A stretch of DNA of 5,179 nt. It comes from JACJYC01 sp964558465 (GTDB lineage: Bacteria > Bacteroidota > Bacteroidia > Chitinophagales > Saprospiraceae). Of the stretch, positions 1 through 5,179 are shown piece after piece. The notes beneath the pieces are model-generated. The model searched no databases, was not told where the DNA came from, and saw only the letters and a list, made by a program, of their open reading frames with translations. The DNA is taken from assembly GCA_964558465.1 (NCBI GenBank), contig CAZLEF010000150.1, positions 1-5,179 on the forward strand, in the 5' to 3' direction. Position 1 is the stretch's first letter, and each line of letters starts with the position of its first letter. Position numbers and translations under genes: made by a program.

Positions 1-54
1 GTTTGGATTGTTTGGATTGTTTGGATTGTTTGGATTGTTTGGATTGTTTGGATT
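1..54 (+). repeat. Tandem array of 9-mer GTTTGGATT, six copies
   Basis: Six uninterrupted, identical copies of GTTTGGATT fill the first 54 bases. The array begins at the window edge, so it probably continues to the left. It lies about 50 bases downstream of the stop codon of the minus-strand permease gene, in non-coding DNA. One isolated copy of the same 9-mer occurs at 5039-5047, near the other end of the window. The perfect identity suggests recent expansion by replication slippage. No function can be read from it. Confidence 0.95.
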
Positions 55-65
55 GAAAACGGCAC

Positions 66-103
66 AAGACTGCCGACTGCCAACTGTGGACTGAAGACTG
101 CGG
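66..103 (+). repeat. Degenerate heptamer repeat tract (NACTGCC family)
   Basis: The tract reads GACTGCC, GACTGCC, AACTGTG, GACTGA, then AGACTGCGG. It is clearly the same family as the larger array at 3042-3119 and lies in the same orientation. It ends one base before the stop codon of the permease gene, so it fills the space directly behind that gene. It does not form a convincing terminator hairpin, because all units point the same way. The two tracts therefore bracket the adaptor-permease gene pair. Confidence 0.8.
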
Positions 104-104
104 T

Positions 105-1451
105 TCATTCCGTGCGCAGCGCCTTGATCGGGTCTTGCATAGCGGCTTTCCGGGCTGGAAAAATCCCGAATGCCAGACCGATGGTAGCGGCAACGCCGAA
201 TGCCAGGGCGATCGACCACCAGGAAACCACGGTGGGGATGCCTGCAGAGACGGAAACCGTTTTTGCGGCGCCGACCCCCAGTAAAATACCGATCACACCG
301 CCAATCAGGCTGATAAAAACCGCCTCAAACAGGAATTGCAGGACGATATCCCGCTGGTTGGCCCCCAGCGAACGGCGCACGCCGATCTCCTTAATCCGTT
401 CCAGGACCGAGGCCAGCATGATGTTCATGATCCCGATTCCGCCGACCAGGAGAGAGATCCCTGCGATGGCAGCCAGCACCAGGTTGAAAGTTTCCTGGGT
501 TTTTTGTTCCTGTTCCAGGAGCAGTTCGGGCACTTCGATCTCAAAATCGATCACGTCCATATGCCGGCGTTTGAGGATCCTGGCGATCAGGTCGGCGGAA
601 GCTTTCATAGTCGCGCTGCTTTGGACCCGGACCACGACCCGGTCGAGCTGATGGTAATTTTCATCCGCATTTGAATCCTCACCGCCGCGGTTACCCACCT
701 TTTCCTTGGTGATCTTGGCCCGGTTTTTAAAGCGGATCAGGGAAGTGGATACCGGGACATAAATGTCATCGTTGTAATCGCGGATGCCGAGGTTTTCCAG
801 GCTTTCTTTGGACGCTTTTCGTTTGCGCATGACGCCGATGATGGTCAGCCAGGTATTACCACATTTGATCTGTTTGCCCACCGGGTCTTCGTTGGCAAAA
901 AAACGGGTCTGGATATTTTTGCCGATGATGCACACCGGCCGGCCGTTTTCAATATGTTCTTCATGAAAGAACTGGCCCTTTTCCAGGGACATGACGTTCA
1001 ACTCAAAAAAAGCGTTGGTAACCCCCACACAGCGCGCCTTCTCCTGTTTGGCCGACTGGATCACGGTGGTGGGCAATACGATCTCCGGGCTGATCTTTTC
1101 CACATTTGGCAAGGTGCCGCTGATGGCTTCCACGTCTTCCAGACTGAGGCCGGGCGAATAAGGTTTTTTATCCTTATTGTTACCGGCAGCCGACCCGCTT
1201 TGCTGGGTTTGTTCTTCATCGTCGGCGGTTTTCACCCTGGATTCGATCACAATATTATTAGCGCCGATCAGCTTCATTTGTTCCAGGATGGACTGTTTGG
1301 CGCCCGTGCCGATGGCCAGCATGGCAATCACCGCAGCCACCCCGAAAATGATCCCCAACCCGGTGAGAAAAGACCTCAGCTTATTGGCGTTGATCGCTTC
1401 AATGGCCAGCAAAAAATTAAAAAGAACCCTTTGCATCATATCCTTGTGCAT
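105..1451 (-). CDS. MacB/FtsX-family ABC transporter permease
   Basis: This 448-residue protein is a permease of the MacB/FtsX (type VII ABC) family. Such permeases couple cytoplasmic ATP hydrolysis to work on substrates in the periplasm. TM1 is at about residues 27-50. A long periplasmic domain runs from about 51 to 320, followed by TM2 (322-346), TM3 (372-394) and TM4 (411-431). The family signature is clear: GIMNIMLASV then ERIKEIGVRRSLGA at about 340-364, and a C-terminal FPARKAA..DPIKALR. The protein has no ATPase domain, unlike E. coli MacB, which carries a fused N-terminal one. Two hydrophilic stretches look like insertions in the periplasmic domain: residues 73-99 (rich in D, E, Q, N, K) and about 242-268. 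The start is set by a TAATG overlap with the adaptor stop, which implies one transcript and coupled translation. Met5 and Met6 are alternative starts. The substrate cannot be told; drug, lipid, lipoprotein or peptide export are all possible. Confidence 0.92.
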   Translation of the reverse strand: MHKDMMQRVLFNFLLAIEAINANKLRSFLTGLGIIFGVAAVIAMLAIGTGAKQSILEQMKLIGANNIVIESRVKTADDEEQTQQSGSAAGNNKDKKPYSPGLSLEDVEAISGTLPNVEKISPEIVLPTTVIQSAKQEKARCVGVTNAFFELNVMSLEKGQFFHEEHIENGRPVCIIGKNIQTRFFANEDPVGKQIKCGNTWLTIIGVMRKRKASKESLENLGIRDYNDDIYVPVSTSLIRFKNRAKITKEKVGNRGGEDSNADENYHQLDRVVVRVQSSATMKASADLIARILKRRHMDVIDFEIEVPELLLEQEQKTQETFNLVLAAIAGISLLVGGIGIMNIMLASVLERIKEIGVRRSLGANQRDIVLQFLFEAVFISLIGGVIGILLGVGAAKTVSVSAGIPTVVSWWSIALAFGVAATIGLAFGIFPARKAAMQDPIKALRTE

Positions 1452-2845
1452 TAATCAACGATAATAAAAAAATCTCCGCCGCCGCCGCCATCCGGAGAAG
1501 CCTGGGGCACCCCTTCCATTTTTTTCCGCATTTCCAGGACATGCGCTTCACGGGCTTTGCGCTCTTCTTCCTGTTTTTTGGCGATTTCGGCTTTGATTTC
1601 GGCAGGCAGGAAACGCCAGGGGGCATTTTCACTGTTGGCGGGAATGGTCAGGAATACTTCATCACCGTCGTTCATGCCGTAATCGATGATCACATTGTTG
1701 GCGTTGCTCAGGCCGGGGATCACCTCCTGGCGGACGACTTTGCCGTTTTCTTTTTTGTAGACAAACGAAAGACTGTCCATTTGCAGGGCTTCCAGCGGGA
1801 TGGAATAGACGTCCTGTATGATGTTGGTGATGATCTCGTTGCCGGTGGTCATGGCAGGCCGGAGGATGGAATCGGTACCGACGAGTTGAACGATCACCTC
1901 AAAAACCTTGGTATCGTACCCCCGGAGTTGTTCGCCGATATTGGCCACCGAAAGCACGTTGCCGGTATATTGTTTATCCGGGAAGGCATCCACCTTGATG
2001 GTCACTTCCTGGCCGACCTTGACCTTGCTGATGTCCACCTCATTGACATAAGACTTGGAGATCATATCCGTGAGGTCGGGCAACTCGGCCACGACGGGGT
2101 CCCAGGTAGAGATGCGGGAGCCGGGTTCTTTTTTTCCGTTCCAGGTACGGGCGTAGATCACCATGCCGGATTCGGGGGCGTTAATGGTAAATTCCCCGGA
2201 AAGGTTCAGATAGGTCTGGAGTTTGCCCTGGTGTTGTTTGAGCAGGGCATTGATCTCCTGCATTTTGGAGAGCGCCTGTTGCCTTTTGAGTTCGTATTTT
2301 TGGGTAAGCTGGGCAAAATCCCGTTCGGTCCGTTCCATGTCGAGTTCGGTTTGCTGGATAACGGACTGAGGTTCGTACCGGCTCTGTTCCACTTTGAGCA
2401 TTTTTTCCTTGCGGGTAAAATTCAGGTTGACGAGTTGATCGCGGATATCGCGCAGTTCGATGGCCGTGTCGATTTTTGCCTGGTCGAGTTGGGTTTGGGC
2501 TTTTTCGATCTCGGTTTGGGCGTCGCGCATTTTGTTTGCGAGTTCGGTCCGGTCGAGGGTCGCCACATAGTCGCCGGCTTTCACTACTTTTCCCTCAGCG
2601 ACCAGGTCGGTGATGGTGGTTTCCCAGATATCCGCCATTCGCATACCTTGCGGGGCGCGGATCTTAACCGATTTTTTGGCCTGGAGTTCGCCGGTTGCGG
2701 TAACCATGATCTCAAAAGGTCCTTTTTGGACCACCGTGGTCAGTTCTTCCACCTGGTCTTTTGCGGCAGGTTTGAACACAAAATAGCTGATACCGGCAAT
2801 AACGCCGATGCCGATTAAAGCGTAGATGAGCTTTGAAAGCGCCAT
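1451..2845 (-). CDS. Periplasmic adaptor subunit (HlyD/MacA-type membrane fusion protein)
   Basis: This 464-residue protein would bridge an inner-membrane ABC permease to an outer-membrane TolC-like channel. Residues 5-25 are a hydrophobic N-terminal anchor. There is no lipobox cysteine, so it is anchored by this helix. The first half of the lipoyl (barrel-sandwich) domain is at about 57-98. A long helical hairpin with many Q, E, K and R follows at about 99-210. The second lipoyl half starts near 218 (FTINAPESGMVIYA). A beta-barrel (VNEVDISKVKVGQEVTIKVDA and onward) and a membrane-proximal domain extend to about 402. An unusual tail follows: a highly charged helix at about 413-445, five glycines at 454-458, and the end DFFIIVD. 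It is the first gene of a pair with the permease. The ATG at 2845 precedes the anchor directly and has no Shine-Dalgarno sequence, as is usual in Bacteroidota. The palindrome at 2884-2900 lies 38 bases upstream and may be its operator. Confidence 0.92.
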   Translation of the reverse strand: MALSKLIYALIGIGVIAGISYFVFKPAAKDQVEELTTVVQKGPFEIMVTATGELQAKKSVKIRAPQGMRMADIWETTITDLVAEGKVVKAGDYVATLDRTELANKMRDAQTEIEKAQTQLDQAKIDTAIELRDIRDQLVNLNFTRKEKMLKVEQSRYEPQSVIQQTELDMERTERDFAQLTQKYELKRQQALSKMQEINALLKQHQGKLQTYLNLSGEFTINAPESGMVIYARTWNGKKEPGSRISTWDPVVAELPDLTDMISKSYVNEVDISKVKVGQEVTIKVDAFPDKQYTGNVLSVANIGEQLRGYDTKVFEVIVQLVGTDSILRPAMTTGNEIITNIIQDVYSIPLEALQMDSLSFVYKKENGKVVRQEVIPGLSNANNVIIDYGMNDGDEVFLTIPANSENAPWRFLPAEIKAEIAKKQEEERKAREAHVLEMRKKMEGVPQASPDGGGGGDFFIIVD

Positions 2846-2883
2846 AAGGGCAGGGTTTTAAAGATGATCGGATGAAGGTATGG

Positions 2884-2900
2884 GTATGACAGGGTCATAC
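2884..2900 (-). promoter_or_regulatory. Operator-like inverted repeat upstream of the adaptor gene
   Basis: The 17 bases form a perfect inverted repeat, GTATGAC-AGG-GTCATAC, with 7-base arms and a 3-base spacer. It ends 38 bases upstream of the adaptor ATG, where a repressor would overlap the -7 element or the transcription start. A TTTG on the minus strand at 2922-2919 could be a -33 element, but no good -7 element sits at the right distance. A weaker repeat, AATGC-N7-GCATT, lies at 2915-2931, its centre 31 bp away. The palindrome could bind a TetR-like or similar dimeric regulator; that is inference. In RNA it would form a 7-bp hairpin in the leader. Confidence 0.4.
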
Positions 2901-2978
2901 TAGTTCGATATAATAATGCAAAGAAAGCATTTTGGTACATCATTCATAAAGACTTTAACAAAAGGAAAAAAGTTGCTT

Positions 2979-3119
2979 GTCAGTTGTCATTTGTAAGTGG
3001 TCAGTCGCAAGTCGTAAGTGGTCAGTGGCCGTCCAGGTAACAACTGCCAACTGCCAACTGCCGACTGCCAACTGCCGACTGCCAACTGCCAGACTGCCAA
3101 CTGCCAGACTGCCAGACTG
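2979..3119. repeat. Heptamer-phased repeat array with an orientation switch
   Basis: The array has two halves. From 2979 to 3027 the units follow GTCAGTN (GTCAGTT, GTCATTT, GTAAGTG, GTCAGTC, GCAAGTC, GTAAGTG, GTCAGTG). From 3042 to 3119 they follow NACTGCC (AACTGCC and GACTGCC alternating, with three units gaining an extra A near the end). The reverse complement of NACTGCC is GGCAGTN, one base from GTCAGTN, so the halves are the same family in opposite orientation. The 7-base register is kept through the junction: 2979 to 3042 is exactly nine units. On the minus strand it reads as a low-complexity peptide rich in Trp-Gln, Ala-Val and Leu-Thr-Thr-Tyr, which is almost certainly not a real protein. 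Confidence 0.88.
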
Positions 3120-3152
3120 AAATCAAATTTCCGTTCCCCAATCAATTCAGTC

Positions 3153-3213
3153 CGGTTGCTCAACCGCAAACTCCTCACCTTACAGAATAGCAGACGGTTT
3201 AAAAACCGGTTTT
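3153..3213. promoter_or_regulatory. Paired CGGTT-N4-AACCG palindromes (candidate operators)
   Basis: Two 14-base perfect inverted repeats share one design: CGGTTG-CT-CAACCG at 3153-3166 and CGGTTT-AA-AAACCG at 3195-3208. Their centres are 42 bp apart, close to four helical turns. The second overlaps a 12-base perfect palindrome, AAAACCGGTTTT, at 3202-3213. That palindrome fits the AAnCGnTT core typical of LacI-family sites. Repetition of the same arms and spacer on one face of the helix suggests binding by a dimeric regulator. They lie about 310-365 bases upstream of dnaA and a similar distance upstream of the adaptor start, so the target is unclear. No regulator gene is in the window. Confidence 0.35.
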
Positions 3214-3327
3214 GGTGTAAACGAACACGGAAAATTAATACTGAACGGTCTTTTCCTAAGGTTATGTATTACGCGAAAAAAAATATTAAAAAAGGGAAAT
3301 GATTATTTGCATTGGAAGGCAAATTTT

Positions 3328-3352
3328 ATGACCTTTGTGACCCTTGCGGAAC
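3328..3352 (-). repeat. Degenerate 9-nt repeat remnant upstream of dnaA
   Basis: Read on the minus strand, this stretch contains CGCAAGGGT then CACAAAGGT, followed by CAT. It resembles the CACTAAGGN units found behind dnaA at 4955-4981, in the opposite orientation. Only about two units remain, so the relation is a tentative reading. Confidence 0.4.
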
Positions 3353-3517
3353 TTTACTATCGACTTAATGAAAAGGGGGAAGCTAACGTATTCAACAACG
3401 CTTCTACGAACGCATCCGTTTTTCTTTAATCGCCTAACTTACTGATACTCTATCAATTTTATTATTTCGCCGAATTGAGTCATTGATTCGATGGCTTGAC
3501 TTGTAAATTGTTGAAGT

Positions 3518-4936
3518 ATGACCGTATTTACTTCAGTATGGGATAATTGTCTCCAGGCGATCCGGCAGCAAATTCCAGCCAGAAGCTTTCAGACCTGGTT
3601 CGAGCCCATAAGACCCGTAAAACTCGAGAACAACGCCCTGACCATTCAGGTGCCTAACCGCTTTTTTTATGAATGGTTAGAGGAACATTATGTAGATTTG
3701 TTGAAAAGAACCATCCGCCAGCAACTGGGCGACAGGGGCCGGCTGGAGTATCAGATCCTTATGCCAACCGCCAATGGAACCGGCCGTACGAACGGCGCAA
3801 AGAACAAGCCGGAACCCGATGCGCTCGGCCCCGGCATGATCGATGCGGAGCACATCAAAAATCCGTTCATCATACCCGGCATCAAGAAGATGCGGGTTGA
3901 GCCCAACCTCAATCCAAATTATACGTTCGACAATTTCATCGAGGGGGATTGCAACCGCCTCGCCCGTTCGGCCGGTATGGCCATCGCCAAAAATCCGGGA
4001 AAGACTTCCTTCAACCCGCTCGTCGTTTTCGGCGATGTCGGCCTGGGCAAAACCCACCTCGTTCAGGCGATCGGCAACGAAGTCTTGTCGCGATTCCCCA
4101 ACAAGTCGGTTCTTTATGTTTCCGCCGAGGAATTTACCAACCAGATCATACAAGCCATTAAAAACAACGCCATCAACGACCTGGTCAACTATTACCAGTT
4201 GGTGGACGTACTGATGGTGGACGATATCCATTTCCTGACCAACAAGATCAAAACCCAGGAAATCTTCTTCCATATCTTTAACCAGCTCCACCAAAACGGC
4301 AGGCAGATCATCCTGTCTTCCGACCGGCCGCCCAAAGACCTCGAAGGCATGGAGGAACGCCTGATCTCGCGTTTCAAATGGGGCCTCTCCGCCGATATGC
4401 AGGCGCCCGACCTGGAGACCCGAATCGCCATCCTGGAGTCCAAAATGACCCGCGAAGGCATCGAGATCCCGACAGATGTGTCGGAATTCATTTGTTACAA
4501 TGTTAAAAACAACATCCGCGAACTCGAGGGCGTGCTGATCTCCCTGATCGCGCAATCTTCCCTCAATAACCGGGAAATCGACCTCGAACTGGCCAAGGAC
4601 GTGATCAAAAATTTTGTTTCCGAACTCAACCGCGAGATCACCGTCGAATACATCCAGCAACTGGTGGCCGAACACTTCGGCGTATCGGTCGACAAACTCC
4701 AGGGCAGTACCCGGAAGCGGAAGATCGTCATCGCCCGCCAATTGTCGATGTACCTGGCCAAAAACCTGACCGACAAGTCGCTCAAAACCATCGGCGAAGT
4801 CTTCGGCGGCCGTGACCACAGCACGGTGATTTACTCCATCCGCACAGTGCAGGACCTGATGCAAACGGATGCCATGATCAAAGACGCTGTTTCGGAACTG
4901 GAGAAAAAGATCCGGATGAGCCTGAATGAGAAATGA
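3518..4936 (+). CDS. dnaA: Chromosomal replication initiator protein DnaA
   Basis: DnaA binds DnaA boxes at oriC, oligomerises with ATP, melts the origin and helps load the replicative helicase. The 472-residue length is normal. Domain I spans about 1-82 (WDNCLQAI, FQTWFEPI, FFYEWLEEHY), and a short variable linker runs to about 120. The AAA+ domain III contains Walker A GDVGLGKTH (172-180), Walker B VLMVDDIHF (231-239), sensor 1 ILSSDRPP (265-272), the arginine finger region RLISRF (281-286, Arg285) and sensor 2 NNIRELEG (Arg334). Domain IV has the basic stretch after GSTRKRK (396-402) and the DNA-binding signature GGRDHSTVIYS (430-440). The start fits because domain I begins at once, as in relatives; there is no clear Shine-Dalgarno sequence. 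It is transcribed alone: dnaN and recF do not follow, and the next gene is a tRNA. Asp at the second Walker A position, where Gly is common, is a mild variant. Confidence 0.98.
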   Translation: MTVFTSVWDNCLQAIRQQIPARSFQTWFEPIRPVKLENNALTIQVPNRFFYEWLEEHYVDLLKRTIRQQLGDRGRLEYQILMPTANGTGRTNGAKNKPEPDALGPGMIDAEHIKNPFIIPGIKKMRVEPNLNPNYTFDNFIEGDCNRLARSAGMAIAKNPGKTSFNPLVVFGDVGLGKTHLVQAIGNEVLSRFPNKSVLYVSAEEFTNQIIQAIKNNAINDLVNYYQLVDVLMVDDIHFLTNKIKTQEIFFHIFNQLHQNGRQIILSSDRPPKDLEGMEERLISRFKWGLSADMQAPDLETRIAILESKMTREGIEIPTDVSEFICYNVKNNIRELEGVLISLIAQSSLNNREIDLELAKDVIKNFVSELNREITVEYIQQLVAEHFGVSVDKLQGSTRKRKIVIARQLSMYLAKNLTDKSLKTIGEVFGGRDHSTVIYSIRTVQDLMQTDAMIKDAVSELEKKIRMSLNEK

Positions 4937-4940
4937 GGGA

Positions 4941-4981
4941 ACCACTGAGGTAACCACTAAGGGCACTAAGGACACTGAGAA
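4941..4981 (+). repeat. 9-nt tandem repeat behind dnaA (CACTAAGGN family)
   Basis: The units are CACTGAGG plus TAAC, then CACTAAGGG, CACTAAGGA and CACTGAGAA in strict 9-base phase from 4955. The tract begins only a few bases after the dnaA stop. It can be read as a short Thr-Lys-Asp-rich peptide in the frame starting at 4926, but the repeat nature argues against a protein. All units point the same way, so it does not form a terminator hairpin. Similar intergenic tracts are, to my knowledge, common in environmental Bacteroidota; I could not search for them. Confidence 0.8.
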
Positions 4982-5086
4982 GCGCTGGGGAGTACTGAGG
5001 TTTTGGCGGAAGCAGGGAACCATTTCAAAATTTCCTGTGTTTGGATTTTTTAATGTGCGGAGGGTGCATTTTTGGGATATTGTTTT

Positions 5087-5094
5087 TATCTTTG
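5087..5094 (+). promoter_or_regulatory. Bacteroidota-type -7 promoter element for tRNA-Ser
   Basis: TATCTTTG matches the TAnnTTTG -7 consensus of the Bacteroidota primary sigma factor exactly. It lies 35 bases before the tRNA, so transcription would start near 5100 and leave a leader of about 30 bases. The -33 TTTG partner is poor: a TTTG at 5071-5074 is too close, and only GGTG sits at the usual 20-base spacing (5063-5066). A strong -7 element with a weak -33 element is plausible for this phylum. Confidence 0.5.
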
Positions 5095-5129
5095 CACCCG
5101 CAATTTTTAGTTCAGCCTTTATTTTAACC

Positions 5130-5179
5130 GGTGAAGTGGGTGAGTGGCTGAAACCAACAGTTTGCTAAACTGTCGTACT
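5130..5179 (+). tRNA. tRNA-Ser(GCU), 5' part, cut by the window end
   Basis: The visible part follows the serine tRNA plan. It has a 7-base 5' acceptor strand (GGTGAAG), TG at positions 8-9, and a D arm GGT-GAGTGGCTGAA-ACC. The anticodon arm ACAGT-TTGCTAA-ACTGT follows. The 7-base loop places anticodon GCT at 5164-5166, which reads the Ser codons AGC and AGU. The bases after it (CGTACT) begin the long variable arm expected of tRNA-Ser. The rest of the variable arm, the T arm and the 3' acceptor strand are beyond the window, so acceptor pairing cannot be checked. Confidence 0.93.

Larger units (their letters stand above)
2846..3517. other. Divergent intergenic region between the adaptor gene and dnaA
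   Basis: This 672-base gap separates the minus-strand adaptor gene from plus-strand dnaA and must carry both promoters. I see no credible gene in it. The two open frames across 2987-3302 are low-complexity readings of the heptamer array. The gap holds inverted repeats near the adaptor start, the heptamer array, a pair of CGGTT-N4-AACCG palindromes, a degenerate 9-nt repeat, and AT-rich stretches around 3281-3300 and 3451-3470. I found no good DnaA box (TTATNCACA) on either strand, so there is no support for calling oriC here. Confidence 0.7.

Noticed and set aside
61..104. Rho-independent terminator behind the permease gene
   Set aside because: The repeat units all face one way and give no stable GC-rich stem followed by a T run on the minus strand.
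954..1454. Plus-strand open frame opposite the permease N-terminus
   Set aside because: It is fully antisense to a well-supported permease and has no family features.
1541..2818. Long plus-strand open frame (425 codons) opposite the adaptor gene
   Set aside because: The translation is a His, Phe, Gly and Asp-rich shadow typical of the strand opposite a real gene, while the minus frame has clear adaptor domains.
2979..3119. CRISPR array
   Set aside because: The units are 7-8 bases with no unique spacers, so this is a simple tandem repeat.
2987..3302. Two small open frames across the heptamer array, one per strand
   Set aside because: The peptides are direct readings of the simple repeat (Cys-Gln-Leu-Pro-Thr-Ala or Ala-Val-Gly-Ser-Trp-Gln patterns). 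Similar spurious proteins arise wherever such repeats are open.
3305..3324. Inverted repeat ATTTGC-N8-GCAAAT upstream of dnaA
   Set aside because: Six-base arms with a free spacer are expected by chance in a gap of this length, and it has no matching partner site.
3471..3490. Inverted repeat CGAAT-N10-ATTCG just upstream of dnaA
   Set aside because: Five-base arms with a 10-base spacer are common by chance.
3482..3511. dnaA promoter made of ATTG and TAAATTGT with an 18-base spacer
   Set aside because: It matches the -33/-7 consensus only partly and would start transcription almost at the ATG, so it was not called.
2846..3517. Possible oriC upstream of dnaA, with AT-rich stretches near 3281-3300 and 3451-3470
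   Set aside because: No DnaA box cluster could be found by eye on either strand. AT-rich DNA alone is expected in a promoter region.
3677..5023. Long minus-strand open frame (448 codons) opposite dnaA
   Set aside because: It lies almost entirely antisense to a clear dnaA. Its translation shows no recognisable domain and is a compositional shadow of GC-rich codons.
4926..5168. Small plus-strand open frame after dnaA (80 codons)
   Set aside because: It begins inside dnaA, reads through the 9-nt repeat and the tRNA promoter, and ends within the tRNA gene, so it cannot be a normal gene.

Overview
The window looks like chromosomal DNA from a member of the Bacteroidota. The DnaA protein resembles those of that phylum. 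None of the three complete genes has a clear Shine-Dalgarno sequence. The one good promoter element, before the tRNA, has the TAnnTTTG form used by the Bacteroidota primary sigma factor. Placement near Saprospiria is only a guess, based on the style of the intergenic repeats and the moderate GC content.

Layout: positions 1-104 hold two short tandem repeats, six copies of a 9-mer and then a degenerate heptamer tract. Two overlapping minus-strand genes follow, reading right to left. The first is a membrane-anchored periplasmic adaptor (HlyD/MacA type, 1451-2845). The second is a MacB/FtsX-type ABC permease (105-1451), whose ATG overlaps the adaptor stop as TAATG. Together they would form the adaptor and permease of a type VII ABC (MacAB-like) export machine. 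The ATPase and the outer-membrane channel are not in the window.

Positions 2846-3517 are a 672-base divergent gap without a convincing gene. It holds an operator-like palindrome just upstream of the adaptor gene and a 7-nt-phased repeat array that reverses orientation in its middle. It also holds two matching CGGTT-N4-AACCG palindromes 42 bp apart and a degenerate 9-nt repeat.

The plus strand then carries dnaA (3518-4936), a complete replication initiator. After it come a 9-nt tandem repeat (CACTAAGGN type), a Bacteroidota-type promoter, and the 5' part of a tRNA-Ser(GCU) gene cut by the window end.

The protein genes are ordinary. I found no evidence for a new multi-gene system. The unusual content is in the intergenic DNA: three short-period repeat families that flank the transporter pair and dnaA, and several operator-like palindromes.
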